Notes: generated by a model not told the origin, from the letters alone. 64,000 nucleotides of DNA from Mariprofundus erugo (GCF_005818865.1 NZ_VBRY01000005.1:1-64000); one strand, 5' to 3'. Shown: positions 28,258-37,983, counted from the stretch's first letter. A program made the numbers and translations.

Positions 28258-29811
28258 TTACTTCAATAGATGATAGTCACTCAAACGGAACCACTTCCGT
28301 GAAAAGATAAATTCTGTCACCGGCTCAGGTGACAGGCTGGTCACCTCTTCGGTCATGTTTCGCCGGTAAAAGGCCGAGCAGGTTGCATTCTGCCAGACGG
28401 TCTTTTGCATTTTCGCGCGCATGTTGGCGACATAGGCCGCCTGCAGATCGGCTCTGGCATCGATGGCCCTGATGCCCGGGTCGCGTTTCACAGCCGCAAT
28501 GGCCTGCACGATGTAGCCGGTCGCGGCCTCCATATAGGAGATCTGCGAGCTGTGACCGGAGCCGGTATTCGGGCCGTTCACCTTGAAATAGTTGGGATAA
28601 CCGGAAACGGTCATGCCCTTGTAGGAGACGATCTCCTGCTCCCATTCGCTGTTAAGGTTGCGGCCTCCCAGACCGTAAACCTGAAAGGTCAGTGCCCGTT
28701 TCATATCCGAATAGGCATAGTAACCGGTGGCGTAAACGATGATATCGAGCGCAATATCCTTGCCGTCCTTTGTCCTGATACCTGTGGGCGTGATGCATTC
28801 GATACCGCCGATCTCGACATCAACATTGTCGCGACCCAGCGCCGGCACATATTGATTACTCAGGATCAGACGCCGGCTGCCGAAAGCATAATCGGGGGTC
28901 ATGTGCGCGCGCAGCCTGTCGTCATCGATGTATGTCTCAAGCTGCTTTTTCAGCTTTTTCAGGTACCCTCTTTTCACCGGCGCCGTGATGGCCGAAATCA
29001 GCGGATAGTGGCGGAAGGCGACAAAGCGGATATCGTAGAAGATAAAGATCGCCAGGCGAATCAGGTGCCGGATTCCCGGTAGAGTTCGCAGATAACGCTC
29101 AATAGCGCTGAACTGGCGATCTGTGCGCGGCAGAATCCACTGCGCCCTGCCCATAAACAGGGTGAGCCGGGAAACCTTGTCTGCCATGGCCGGCACGATC
29201 TGGGCTCCTGAGCAGCCCGAGCCGATCACACCGACGCGCTTGCCGGCGTAATCCACCGTATGATCCCAGTGACCGGCGTGGAAGATCGGGCCATTGAAAC
29301 TCGCAGCCCCCGGAATATGGGGAATATGCGGATTTGCCAGCACACCGCTGGCATCAATGACAAATCTTGCCGTATAGCGGTCGCCTGATTCGGTCTCGAT
29401 GTGCCACAGGTAATTGCTCTCGTCATAACTGACGCTGCTGACGGTCTGATTCGTTCTTGCATGTTTGCGCAGCCCGAACTTTTCGATGATGTGATTGGTG
29501 TATTCCAGCAGCTCGCTTTGCGGCGAAAAGGTTTTACGGAACGGAAAGGGAATAAAGGAGATCGAGTAGAGGCCGGTTGGCACATCCACCTCGGCACCGG
29601 GATAGGAGTTGATCTGCCAGGTGCCGCCAAGCTCCGGGCTCCTCTCCAGCAGCAGGAAATCATTGAACTTCTTTTTCTGTAGCCGGACGGCTGCCAGCAG
29701 CCCGGAAAAACCGGTGCCGATAATGAGGGTTTCGACATATTCAGGGCTCTGCTGAGAACGTGTCAACGCCGGGGATGGCATGGCTTCTTTCATATTCGCT
29801 GGGGCATTCAA
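28258..29811 (-). CDS. flavin-containing (Baeyer-Villiger-type) monooxygenase
   Basis: This 517-residue FAD/NADPH-dependent oxygenase has an N-terminal FAD Rossmann motif IIGTGFSGLLAAVRL (about 30-44) and GGTWQINSYPGAEVDVP, typical of BVMOs. The fingerprint FxGxxxHxxxWD is exact in FNGPIFHAGHWDH (about 168-180). The NADPH Rossmann motif GVIGSGCSGAQIVP follows. BVMOs convert ketones to esters or lactones, but many family members oxidise other carbonyl or sulfur compounds; the substrate is not visible. The downstream TGYYAYSDMK and the C-terminal GHSSQISYMEA also match the family. It is convergent with the cNMP gene and has no operon partner. Confidence 0.92.
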   Translation of the reverse strand: MNAPANMKEAMPSPALTRSQQSPEYVETLIIGTGFSGLLAAVRLQKKKFNDFLLLERSPELGGTWQINSYPGAEVDVPTGLYSISFIPFPFRKTFSPQSELLEYTNHIIEKFGLRKHARTNQTVSSVSYDESNYLWHIETESGDRYTARFVIDASGVLANPHIPHIPGAASFNGPIFHAGHWDHTVDYAGKRVGVIGSGCSGAQIVPAMADKVSRLTLFMGRAQWILPRTDRQFSAIERYLRTLPGIRHLIRLAIFIFYDIRFVAFRHYPLISAITAPVKRGYLKKLKKQLETYIDDDRLRAHMTPDYAFGSRRLILSNQYVPALGRDNVDVEIGGIECITPTGIRTKDGKDIALDIIVYATGYYAYSDMKRALTFQVYGLGGRNLNSEWEQEIVSYKGMTVSGYPNYFKVNGPNTGSGHSSQISYMEAATGYIVQAIAAVKRDPGIRAIDARADLQAAYVANMRAKMQKTVWQNATCSAFYRRNMTEEVTSLSPEPVTEFIFSRKWFRLSDYHLLK

Positions 29812-30274
29812 TGGGGGTGACCAATCCTTCTAATTGTCGTCAATGCAATGTCTTCAGGGCCATTCAACGCTCCGGATATGAGAAGTGAGAGCATAAGCCA
29901 ATCGTTTGATTTGCCCACCCGTCCATGGGTACAAGGGGGACCGTCTTTTCGCAGCCCTGCTGGAGAGAACCCTGCTTGTCTCCCTGTTCCGCCACAGGAT
30001 AACAGCGATGATGAAGTATCAGCAAGAGCGGCCAAAGTATCGCAGCCAGGATAGAAAAGGTGGTTCTTGCCGCAGCAGCATGCATCATAGCCGGGCATGA
30101 TGTTTTCGTCCGTTTTTTCAGCTGATTTTGCTCGCAGAACTGTACAGGCGATGGCTGTCTGTATTCGCTCATTGAGGAATCGGCATTGCGGGGGTATCTT
30201 GTTCGCGTTCGAAAAACTGGCGGGGGCGCAGATCGTCTGTGCCCAGAAATTACCCGGGAAAAGGAATATTAACC
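29812..30274. other. intergenic stretch without supported gene
   Basis: About 460 bases separate the divergent monooxygenase and serC genes. Several open frames overlap here in all directions, but none has a ribosome site or recognisable sequence. GGATATGAGAAGTGAGAGC-type purine runs are the only local texture. The serC promoter must lie here. Confidence 0.6.
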
Positions 30275-31357
30275 ATGGCTAGAAAGTTTAACTTTAGTGC
30301 AGGGCCGGCAATGTTGCCGACTAGCGTGATCGAGCGCGCGCAAGCTGAGATGCTTGACTGGAACGGGTCGGGAATGTCCGTCATGGAGATGAGCCATCGT
30401 GGCAAGGAGTATATGTCGATTGCGGCCAGGGCGGAAGCCGACCTGCGCGATGTGATGGCAATCCCTGATAACTATAAGGTTCTTTTTCTGCAGGGTGGAG
30501 CCTCTTCGCAATTCGCCATGATCCCGATGAATCTGGTGGGTGACAAGCAGAGTGCCGATTATATCAACACCGGTATGTGGTCGAAAAAAGCGATTTCCGA
30601 GGCGAAGCGTTATATTACGGTCAATATCGCTGCCGACACCTCTGACAGCGGTTTTACCACTGTGCCGAGTCAGGATCAGTTGAAGCTCAATCCCGATGCT
30701 GCCTATGTGCACTATACACCGAATGAGACCATCGGTGGTGTTGAGTTCGACTATATTCCGGATACCGGCGATGTGCCTCTCATTGCAGATATGTCCTCGA
30801 CCATTCTCTCTCGCCCGATTGATGTATCCAGATTTGGCATGATCTACGCTGGCGCACAGAAGAATATCGGCCCGGCGGGACTCACCATTGTGATTATTCG
30901 TGAGGATTTGATTGGTAAGGCCTCTGCCGGTACGCCAACCATGTTCGACTACGCTACCCATGCCGAAAACGAGTCGATGTACAATACCCCGGCGACCTAC
31001 AGCTGGTATGTGGCCGGGCTTGTATTCGAATGGCTGAAGGAGCTTGGTGGTCTTGAAGGCATGGCCGCGATCAACAAGCGTAAGGCGGAAAAACTCTATG
31101 CTGCTATTGATGCCAGTGACTTCTACGCCAATCCGGTGGCCATTCATGCCCGTTCATGGATGAACGTGCCATTTACGCTGGCCAATCCGGAGCTGGATGC
31201 AGCCTTCCTCAAAGGCGCCTCCGAACGCGGTCTGGTGACACTGAAAGGTCACCGTTCCGTTGGTGGAATGCGTGCAAGCATTTATAACGCCATGCCGGAA
31301 GAGGGTGTGGATCTGCTGGTTGCCTGGATGCAGGAGTTTGAACGTAATCAGGGCTGA
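30275..31357 (+). CDS. serC: phosphoserine aminotransferase SerC
   Basis: SerC converts 3-phosphohydroxypyruvate to 3-phosphoserine with glutamate (serine synthesis) and serves an analogous step in vitamin B6 synthesis. The 360-residue PLP enzyme opens with KFNFSAGPAMLP and has MEMSHRGKEY, the phosphate loop GGASSQFAMIPMNL, TMSST-type blocks, and the PLP Lys in AGAQKNIGPAGLTIVII (about residue 198). GHRSVGGMRASIYNAM closes the active site. The ATG at 30275 has AAAAGGAATATTAACC upstream; the frame from 30239 adds 12 implausible residues. A terminator follows. Confidence 0.97.
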   Translation: MARKFNFSAGPAMLPTSVIERAQAEMLDWNGSGMSVMEMSHRGKEYMSIAARAEADLRDVMAIPDNYKVLFLQGGASSQFAMIPMNLVGDKQSADYINTGMWSKKAISEAKRYITVNIAADTSDSGFTTVPSQDQLKLNPDAAYVHYTPNETIGGVEFDYIPDTGDVPLIADMSSTILSRPIDVSRFGMIYAGAQKNIGPAGLTIVIIREDLIGKASAGTPTMFDYATHAENESMYNTPATYSWYVAGLVFEWLKELGGLEGMAAINKRKAEKLYAAIDASDFYANPVAIHARSWMNVPFTLANPELDAAFLKGASERGLVTLKGHRSVGGMRASIYNAMPEEGVDLLVAWMQEFERNQG

Positions 31358-31384
31358 TCTTTAATCAGACCGGACATATGAATA

Positions 31385-31414
31385 AAGCCCCCTGCCAAAA
31401 CAGGGGGCTTTTTT
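31385..31414 (+). terminator. Rho-independent terminator of serC
   Basis: AAGCCCCCTG and CAGGGGGCTT form a 10-bp stem with loop CCAAAA, followed by TTTTTT, about 27 bases after the serC stop. Confidence 0.94.
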
Positions 31415-31451
31415 ATGCCTGTATCGTTGATGTACGCAAGCCTGTTTTAGG

Positions 31452-31640
31452 GCGATGCTGATTTATTGCCCCCCTGGCAAACATCAGTTCGCAAAGGCAA
31501 AAGCGCTGTTTTGCCTTTGCATACACATCAAACATTGGCGCGTTTGATGTGACTTGCTGCATCCTGCTGCTCACCGGGCGGCGGCAAAGCCGTCCATGGC
31601 CCGCATGGCATCACCGGACTCATCCGCGGTTCCCTCAGTA
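31452..31640 (+). repeat. dispersed structured repeat, copy 3
   Basis: It opens GCGATGCTGATTTATTGCC and keeps CAAACATCAGTTCGCAAAGGC. The middle is shortened, so that TTTGCC...GGCAAA and CATCAAACATT...GCGTTTGATG stems follow at once. It closes with CTGCTGCTCACCGGGCGGCGGCAAAGCCGTCCATGG and a GCATGGCATCACC...CGGTTCCC tail. It lies between the serC terminator and the convergent UPF0114 gene. Confidence 0.85.
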
Positions 31641-31653
31641 CGCAGGAGGCTAT

Positions 31654-32238
31654 TTATTTACCATGCACTTTGTGGTCGACCAGTTGTGCGGCGAAAATCA
31701 CCGTGCCGATAAGAATGACGCCAAGGGAGAACTTCAACAAATCGTCAATCGTGTGAAACTCAATGCTAATCGCCATCTCAAAAAACTTTACAACCAGAAT
31801 CATCAAAATCACTTTACCCAGGCGGGCTTTCAGATCATCCAGACTGGAAATGGAAAGCATATGTTTAAAAGCACTGCCTTTGGAGTAGGCCCGGTCAATG
31901 CGGCTGACATACAACTCATAGATGCCATATGAAAAGATGAGTAACACGATGGCCAGCAGGAATCCGTCAATCACTTCAACAATATGCCCAACCAGATTGG
32001 CCCGCATGATACCTCTGGCCTCATGCTCCTGTATTGCGGGATACTCCAGTACCATCTCGGCAACATGAAATACATCGACCGAACCGATGATAAACATACC
32101 TGTTGCTGTCAGCATTCCCCCCATCACAGCAATCAGTACCATCCAGCGACCGAACCACAAGCCATCTTCAAATACTATTTCAATATGGGATTGTTCAGAC
32201 CTTGGCTTGATACCTTCAAGGTTTCTGTCATCTGGCAT
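31654..32238 (-). CDS. UPF0114 / YqhA family membrane protein
   Basis: This 194-residue protein begins MPDDRNLEGIKPRSEQSH. Hydrophobic helices lie at about 30-50 (WMVLIAVMGGMLTATGMFIIG), 87-107 (IDGFLLAIVLLIFSYGIYELY), 140-155 and 168-186. This four-helix layout with GRWMVL-type and EVIDGFLLA motifs matches UPF0114 (YqhA) inner-membrane proteins, a family with no firm function. The start ATG at 32238 follows AGAGAGGAAAATC. The longer frame to 32322 adds an improbable leader. Confidence 0.82.
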   Translation of the reverse strand: MPDDRNLEGIKPRSEQSHIEIVFEDGLWFGRWMVLIAVMGGMLTATGMFIIGSVDVFHVAEMVLEYPAIQEHEARGIMRANLVGHIVEVIDGFLLAIVLLIFSYGIYELYVSRIDRAYSKGSAFKHMLSISSLDDLKARLGKVILMILVVKFFEMAISIEFHTIDDLLKFSLGVILIGTVIFAAQLVDHKVHGK

Positions 32239-32437
32239 CTGATTTTCCTCTCTGAGTCGGGGCGATTGAATTTCCGCCGGCATTATAGACAAGTTCAGGC
32301 GTATTGCATGGGCCTGCTCCACATCCCTTACATCCGGGGCGGAATGGACAGATCAGGTCACCAACATGTGTCGTGATTGAGGAGCACACATTGCTGTTCT
32401 GGACACGGCGTGACCTGTTATAGGATGATCCCTGCTT

Positions 32438-32881
32438 ATGAAATATCAGAAATCAGCGAACGCCATTGCCCGCCTGACGCCCGAGCAGTATCGGGTGACA
32501 CAGGAAAATGGTACGGAATATCCCGGTACGGGTGAATACCTGCGCAACAGCGAGCCGGGCCTCTATGTCGATATTGTCTCCGGTGAACCACTGTTTGTCT
32601 CATCCGACAAGTTTGACTCGGGCTGTGGCTGGCCGAGCTTTACCAGGCCTGTTGAACCGGCGCATGTGCTTGAGTTGCAGGATCGCAGTCATGGCATGTT
32701 GCGTGTTGAGGTGCGCAGCCGGGATGGTGACAGTCACCTTGGTCACGTATTTCCTGACGGACCGCAAGAGCATGGCGGGCTGCGGTACTGCATCAATTCA
32801 GCAGCACTTCGCTTTATTCATCGGGATCAGATGGAGGCGGAGGGATATGCCGCCTGGCTTGATCAGGTAGAGGAGGGCTGA
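32438..32881 (+). CDS. msrB: peptide methionine-(R)-S-oxide reductase MsrB
   Basis: This enzyme reduces the R epimer of methionine sulfoxide in oxidised proteins. The 147-residue protein has [35 protein letters not shown], the [10 protein letters not shown] block and the catalytic Cys in [12 protein letters not shown] (about residue 118). The CxxC pairs that bind structural zinc in many MsrB enzymes are absent, so this is the zinc-free form. The stop is followed by one base and then the msrA start, so the two enzymes form a short operon that repairs both epimers. Confidence 0.96.
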   Translation: MKYQKSANAIARLTPEQYRVTQENGTEYPGTGEYLRNSEPGLYVDIVSGEPLFVSSDKFDSGCGWPSFTRPVEPAHVLELQDRSHGMLRVEVRSRDGDSHLGHVFPDGPQEHGGLRYCINSAALRFIHRDQMEAEGYAAWLDQVEEG

Positions 32882-33412
32882 ATGAAACATGAGCGTGCGA
32901 TTCTCGCCGGTGGTTGTTTCTGGGGGATGCAGGATTTGATTCGCAAGCTGGCAGGAGTGGTTAGCACCCGTGTCGGTTATTCCGGTGGCGATGTGCAATA
33001 TGCCACCTATCGCCACCATGGCAGCCATGCCGAAGCCATTGAAGTGATCTTTGATCCTGAAGTGATTTCATATCGCAGCCTGCTGCTGTTCTTTTTCCGC
33101 ATTCATGATCCCACTACCCTGAACCGGCAGGGGAACGATCAGGGATTATCGTATCGTTCGGCCATCTATTATGTCAGTGAGGAGCAGAAGCAGGTCGCCC
33201 TCAACCTTATCACCGAGATAGAGGCCAGCCACATTTGGCCCGCAAGCATTGTGACGGAAGTAGCCCCGGCTGGGGCTTTTTGGGAGGCGGAAGCCGAGCA
33301 TCAGGATTACCTGTTGCGATATCCGGGCGGTTACACCTGCCATTATCCGCGTGCAGGATGGGTACTGCCCGAAGAAGAAGAGGGTGGCAGTCGACAGACG
33401 CAGCCACTGTAA
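32882..33412 (+). CDS. msrA: peptide methionine-(S)-S-oxide reductase MsrA
   Basis: This enzyme reduces the S epimer of methionine sulfoxide, using thioredoxin for recycling. The 176-residue protein opens [22 protein letters not shown], with the catalytic Cys in GGCFWG (about residue 13). RVGYSGG, the [14 protein letters not shown] block, [23 protein letters not shown] and the closing [19 protein letters not shown] are all family hallmarks. It directly follows msrB. A thioredoxin-like protein (37609) is encoded a few kb away and could supply electrons, but that pairing is inference. Confidence 0.96.
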   Translation: MKHERAILAGGCFWGMQDLIRKLAGVVSTRVGYSGGDVQYATYRHHGSHAEAIEVIFDPEVISYRSLLLFFFRIHDPTTLNRQGNDQGLSYRSAIYYVSEEQKQVALNLITEIEASHIWPASIVTEVAPAGAFWEAEAEHQDYLLRYPGGYTCHYPRAGWVLPEEEEGGSRQTQPL

Positions 33413-33449
33413 CGCATATTTTCAGCCGGATGCTGGTGAGTCGCGGGCT

Positions 33450-33469
33450 GGCAACTCATCAGCATCTCC
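33450..33469 (-). repeat. possible solo end of the dispersed repeat
   Basis: GGCAACTCATCAGCATCTCC is 17/20 identical to the repeat end seen at 13609. With nothing more of the repeat around it, it could be a relic or chance. Confidence 0.35.
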
Positions 33470-33577
33470 AAAGTGAATTGATCAGTGATCTCCGGCCATG
33501 TTTTACCGGCACAGGGCACTCCTGCAAGCGTTACCCGGTCAATATCCGGTCATAGGTGAGAAGTTGATCGCGCGGTA

Positions 33578-34510
33578 TTATGATGCCTGTTTGGCTTCCT
33601 CACTGCTTGCAACTGCTGCATCAGCTTTCCGCCTTCTCATCTGCAGCAGCCAGAACAGTGCAGCCAGAATGACCACGGAGCCAACGCCCCACATGGCAAG
33701 TCCCCAATAAGAGCTCTTATGGGGGGTACGGGCCGGTGGCTGCCAGTTACCCATGTCCATGGCGGGAGCGGTGGCTGTGGCAGGATCTGTGGCTGCCATA
33801 CCGGTATCGATAGCGATTGTGTCAGGGGCAGTGGCTTCAGATGCGACAGCCTCCGGTGTTGAGGCAGTTCCCGGAGCCGAGCTGGTTGCAGCCGGTGTAG
33901 CCACGGTTTCTGCCGGTGTGGCGACAGCCATACTGGCCGGGGCGAGATCAGACTGGTGAATCCAGCCGGGATGACCCGTGCTGTTGACCGCAACCCTGAC
34001 CCAGACATCCTGTTTATCCAGCCAGGTGACAACCTCGTTCTTTTCGACTTTTTCAATCGCCCTGGATGAGCCGGAAGCTTCCGCATGCAGCTTTGATGCT
34101 CTGCGCAGCTTGAGTTGCGGTCCGTTGAGAGGTTGCACCACCTCGCTTGTTGGTGGCGCAGATGGGGAGACTGCAGGCGGGGAGGCCTCTCTGGTCGTTG
34201 CTGGCATGGATACCGCTTTCAGATAGCTCTGGTGAATCCAGCCGGTACGGCCGTTCTTTTCCATGCGCAACTGGATCCATTCACCCTGCTGATCAAGCAA
34301 CTGGCCGGTTGCATCGGTCCAGACGATTTCCAGTACCTTGGATGGGCCCGAGGCTTTTACATGCAATTTGGCCGGTTTGAGCAATTTCATGGTTTGCCCG
34401 ACCTCTGCAGCGCTGGCCACACTCACACAGCTTATCTGCGGCTGAATCGTCAGCAGAGCTCCTGTTGTAAGTAATGCAGCTGTGATCATGAGTGCATGCG
34501 TCGACCTCAT
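33578..34510 (-). CDS. double bacterial-SH3 protein with C-terminal membrane anchor
   Basis: This 310-residue protein has a signal peptide (MRSTHALMITAALLTTGALL..., to about 35). Two SH3b-type repeats follow, each read as KLHxxASG-S-x-x-I/L...WxxLxxxxxGxGWIHQSxL (about 45-100 and 135-190). A long Pro/Ala/Thr/Ser-rich linker, then WGLAMWGVGSVVILAALFWLLQM (about 268-290) and a basic tail anchor it in the membrane. SH3b repeats bind peptidoglycan or peptide ligands in the periplasm. The ATG at 34510 follows GAGGGAGGG. Confidence 0.75.
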   Translation of the reverse strand: MRSTHALMITAALLTTGALLTIQPQISCVSVASAAEVGQTMKLLKPAKLHVKASGPSKVLEIVWTDATGQLLDQQGEWIQLRMEKNGRTGWIHQSYLKAVSMPATTREASPPAVSPSAPPTSEVVQPLNGPQLKLRRASKLHAEASGSSRAIEKVEKNEVVTWLDKQDVWVRVAVNSTGHPGWIHQSDLAPASMAVATPAETVATPAATSSAPGTASTPEAVASEATAPDTIAIDTGMAATDPATATAPAMDMGNWQPPARTPHKSSYWGLAMWGVGSVVILAALFWLLQMRRRKADAAVASSEEAKQAS

Positions 34511-34907
34511 AAACCTTATCCCTCCCTCAATGCCACTCGCGAAGCCGGTATTCACATTCATCTTCAGTGGTTACGCTGGTACAGAGTTCCCGGTCATGGT
34601 GCTTGCCCGGAGGCAGCGGGGGTCGAAGCCGGGAGTAGTTCTGCATAAAAATGATGAAGTGTGGGCTTATTGAGCGGTGAATGAATAGCAGGTGTAGGCC
34701 GGCTGGTCAATCTTCCCGGACATTTGGGCAGGGTAATCGTATTAAAAATTCCTTTGTTTCATAGGTCTTTATAAAGCAGCAACAGACCGCAGAAGTAAAC
34801 GCCGGTGCTCCCGGCGCGCGATAGTCTTTGTTTTTAATAACGCGCAGAGAAAGTCCGGAAATAGTGTGCATGAAGAGGTGCTGATCTGGCCGGAGATTCC
34901 ATACATC
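34511..34907. other. intergenic stretch without supported gene
   Basis: About 400 bases upstream of the SH3 protein gene hold no open frame I would defend. The AT-rich stretch GTAATCGTATTAAAAATTCC near 34733 may be a promoter region. A repeat copy follows directly. Confidence 0.55.
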
Positions 34908-35147
34908 CCGCCACAATCCGGCAGGATCGCCGGATTGGACGGCTTTGCCGCCGCCCGCTGAGCTGCAGGATGCAGCGCGTCAAATCGAGTGCGTAAGCGC
35001 CTGATTTGTAAGCAAAGGCAAAATGACCCGGGCATCATCCTCGCTCTGCGGGCGGCCTTTGGCTGTCCAATCGGCTTCCTGCCTCTTTGTCACGTTTTTG
35101 CCTTTGCGAACTGATGTTTACCACGAGGCCAATAAATCAGCATCTCT
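34908..35147 (-). repeat. dispersed structured repeat, copy 4
   Basis: This is a near-full-length copy in reverse orientation. It opens GCCACAATCCGGC-AGGATC-GCCGGATTGG, with the same hairpin as copy 1. It includes GGACGGCTTTGCCGCCGCCC, GCAGGATGCAGCGCGTC, GCGCCTGATTTGTAAGC, GGGCATCATCCTCGCTCTGCGGGCGGCC and TCGGCTTCCTGCCTCTTTG, and ends AATAAATCAGCATCTC. Confidence 0.87.
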
Positions 35148-35461
35148 GTTTATGGGGACTGTGGGTGGAAGTCACGCGCAGGGCGAATACAACCACTTAA
35201 TGCTGTAAGCACTTGCTGTTCTTTGCGGTGAAACGGTTTTAAGTGGCGGCCCTCCTAATGCGATGACTCTGGCCATTTGGGGCTGTCAGGCCAGCTGTGA
35301 TGCTGCTATCTGTCAACGGCAGGACAGTGCATGGGAATGGCGTGCAGAAGGACATGCTGTCATCATGGGAGTAGCGGAAAGCGGCTCAACAGGAGCTTTG
35401 TATTCGGTCTTGCTGCGGGCGGTTAACCTTTATCCGTGCGCTGCGGTGGCGAACGACCGGT
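35148..35461. other. intergenic stretch without supported gene
   Basis: About 310 bases between the repeat copy and the GGDEF/EAL gene show no ribosome site or recognisable frame. An 80-codon frame at 35263 has no support. Confidence 0.55.
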
Positions 35462-37408
35462 TCAGAGGCGAAACCTGCCGCTATCCAGTGATTGGGCCCA
35501 TATGAGCAATTCATCCGCCGGCAATGCCCGTTTGATTAGATATCCCTGGGCAATATCGACACCCAGTGTGCTGAGTGCCTGCCATGTATCGGCATCTTCC
35601 ACTCCTTCAGCCACCACGTGCAGATTCAGTGTATGAGCCAGCGAGTAGATGGTGGCGACAATTTTCCGATCGCTTTCGTTGCGCATGTAATCGCGGATGA
35701 AAGACTGATCAATTTTCAGCTCGTTCATGGGCAGTTTGCGCAGGTAGGTCAGTGATGAATAGCCGGTCCCGAAATCATCAATCGAAAGACGAATGCCCAT
35801 GTCGCTTAACCTCTGCATGACCGAGAGGGCGAGATCCGGGTGGGTCATGATATCGCTTTCGGTGATCTCAAGCATAAAATGATGCGCCTGATGCTCATAA
35901 TACTGCAGACAAGCGCCGATTTTTTCCGGCAGATGCAGGTCAATAAGATTGCGGGCGGAAAGGTTCACTGACATCTGAATATCCAATCCTGCCTGCCGCC
36001 ACAGCTGATCCTGCCGGGCCGCCATATCGATGGTCATGAAGGTGAGCTCTTCAATAAATCTGGATCGCTCCGCCAGCGGAATGAACTCTGCCGGTGAGAT
36101 ATACCCCTCCCTGTCATCGGGCCAGCGCAGGAGCGCTTCGACACCGCATAATGTTCCATCCTTCAGCGAAACCTGTGGCTGGTAGTGAAGCTGCATGACA
36201 TGGTTGTCGATGGCTTCGCGCATCCGGCTCAGCAGGTGAACACGGCGCAGTGCTTCCGAGTGCCATTCCGATTGATACAGAAGGTAGCGGATCTGTTCGG
36301 TTTTGACCCGCCGGTGTACGGTGCGTGCATGTTGTAACAGGTCGTTGACCGAATGACCGTGCTGCGGATAAATGACCACCCCGAGACGAACAGGGATATT
36401 GATCGCTGTTCCGTCAATGATGAATGGCTCCTCCATACATTGCTGGGTCTTGTTGACGACAATGTGAATGCTGGCTTCGTTCACCCCTGACCAGATCATC
36501 AGAAATTCATCTCCTTCCAGACGCGCCACCGTATCAACGCCGCGGACAATACTTTTCAGCCGTTTGGCGGCCATTTTCAGGACCTGATCGGATTTATGCT
36601 CGCCAAGAAGCGTATTAATCTCGCTGAAATGTTCGATATCCAGATAGCCGAGTGCAAAAGATCCCGAGGCCCGACGGGCTTCTTCAATAGCCTGAGCCAG
36701 ACGATCCCTGGCCAGGTTCCGGTTGGGCAGATCGGTGAGGGCGTCGTAGAGGGCCAGATACTCCAGACGTTCCAGGTAGCCCATTGCCGTACGTGACTGC
36801 TCTCCGAGCTGGACTTCAAGCAGCCGTTCGTAGCGATGTTTTAACTGATTTAATCCGGCGGCGATCAGCGCGAAAAAGAAAAATGTGGTAAAGCCGTAAA
36901 GGAGGTGATGGCCACTGTAAGCCAGATGGATCAGCGATTGCCACTGCATGATAGCCAGTACCGTCGTACTGGTAACCAGAGTGGCCAGCCAGTACCAGCC
37001 CTGTCGCTGGCCGCTGATAAAAAATGCCAGGAACGGATATAGAAGCACCCAGTAGATGCCTGAGTTCATCATGCCGCCATCGCAGATCAGCCCGAGTGCA
37101 ATGGTGGTACAGCTGAGCATGATCACATGTTCGCAACGTGATACCTTGTCTGTGGGGGAGAGGCGCAGGCAGCCGATGATTGCAATGGCCGAGCCAAGCA
37201 GCGGCCCTGCAACCAGTGGATGGCCCAGCCAAAGATCAACAGCGCCGAATATGAGGGCAGCCGGGACGAAGACCAGCGCGAAATAGCGCACGCCCTTATT
37301 GCGCTCGTGAATATTTCTGCTGCTGTCACCGGCTGTGCCGGTCAGGCCTGAAAACATTTGTTTCCAGCGGGTGAACAGCTCTCTGATCAGTAGAAAAGAT
37401 GTATTCAA
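35462..37408 (-). CDS. membrane GGDEF-EAL protein (c-di-GMP turnover)
   Basis: This 648-residue protein has an N-terminal membrane domain of about six helices (residues about 40-195). A GGDEF domain (about 215-375) follows, in which the signature reads RLEGDEFLMIW (EGDEF rather than GGDEF); the cyclase may be weak or inactive. The C-terminal EAL domain (about 395-640) is complete: GVEALLRWP, the Asn of SVNLSARNL, EITESDIM, IDDFGTGYSSLTYLRKLP and AEGVE. Hydrolysis of c-di-GMP is therefore the likely activity. The first codon may be TTG at 37408 or an ATG at 37357. It could set the c-di-GMP level read by the PilZ protein at 23.2-24.3 kb. Confidence 0.92.
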   Translation of the reverse strand: MNTSFLLIRELFTRWKQMFSGLTGTAGDSSRNIHERNKGVRYFALVFVPAALIFGAVDLWLGHPLVAGPLLGSAIAIIGCLRLSPTDKVSRCEHVIMLSCTTIALGLICDGGMMNSGIYWVLLYPFLAFFISGQRQGWYWLATLVTSTTVLAIMQWQSLIHLAYSGHHLLYGFTTFFFFALIAAGLNQLKHRYERLLEVQLGEQSRTAMGYLERLEYLALYDALTDLPNRNLARDRLAQAIEEARRASGSFALGYLDIEHFSEINTLLGEHKSDQVLKMAAKRLKSIVRGVDTVARLEGDEFLMIWSGVNEASIHIVVNKTQQCMEEPFIIDGTAINIPVRLGVVIYPQHGHSVNDLLQHARTVHRRVKTEQIRYLLYQSEWHSEALRRVHLLSRMREAIDNHVMQLHYQPQVSLKDGTLCGVEALLRWPDDREGYISPAEFIPLAERSRFIEELTFMTIDMAARQDQLWRQAGLDIQMSVNLSARNLIDLHLPEKIGACLQYYEHQAHHFMLEITESDIMTHPDLALSVMQRLSDMGIRLSIDDFGTGYSSLTYLRKLPMNELKIDQSFIRDYMRNESDRKIVATIYSLAHTLNLHVVAEGVEDADTWQALSTLGVDIAQGYLIKRALPADELLIWAQSLDSGRFRL

Positions 37409-37608
37409 TTCGATATGACCGTCCTTTACGAACAGGAATACAAGTATCGTGCCATCTGCCGATCATCTTGTGCATCCATGAAAACTTTTGCCTTTATAGG
37501 CTGTGTGAGTCCCTGGTCGCCCGGGATGATGTCATGTTTTCAGTATTGATATATTATGATTGATTAATATAATATCGTTTATCTACCAAGGCACGCAGAG
37601 GAGAGCTT

Positions 37609-37983
37609 ATGGCAACGATTGAATTGACCCGGGATAATTTTGAGCAGCAGGTATCGGGCACAGGCATGACTGTGATTGATTTCTGGGCGCCGTGGTGTGG
37701 CCCGTGCAAAATGTTTGCTCCGATTTTTGAGCAGGTATCAGAACACCGTGAAGATGTGCGCTTTGGCAAGGTAAACACGGAGGAGCAGCAGGAACTGGCT
37801 GCGCATTTCGGTATCCGCTCAATCCCGACACTGATGATCATCCGGGAGCAGGTGGTTCTTTTTTCACAGGCCGGTGCATTACCGAAACATGCGCTTGAAG
37901 ATGTCATCGATCAGGCTGCGGCCGTCGACATGGCACAGGTGCATGCTGATATTGCCGAAGCCTCGAAGAGTCGCCAGGGGTGA
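37609..37983 (+). CDS. thioredoxin-family protein
   Basis: This 124-residue cytoplasmic protein has the thioredoxin core VIDFWAPWCGPCKMFAPIFEQV with the WCGPC redox site (about residues 28-32) and the cis-Pro loop RSIPTLMII (about 72-80). It is slightly longer than classic thioredoxins because of a helical C-terminal tail (HADIAEASKSRQG). The ATG has GAGGAGAGCTT upstream. It is divergent from the GGDEF/EAL gene, with AT-rich promoter-like sequence between. Donor and acceptor are not visible; it may be a general thioredoxin. Confidence 0.9.
   Translation: MATIELTRDNFEQQVSGTGMTVIDFWAPWCGPCKMFAPIFEQVSEHREDVRFGKVNTEEQQELAAHFGIRSIPTLMIIREQVVLFSQAGALPKHALEDVIDQAAAVDMAQVHADIAEASKSRQG

Noticed and set aside
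29864-30172. 102-residue frame between the monooxygenase and serC
   Set aside because: No start context and overlapping frames in every direction; likely chance.
35263-35505. 80-codon plus-strand frame after repeat copy 4
   Set aside because: Overlaps the end of the GGDEF/EAL gene and has no ribosome site.
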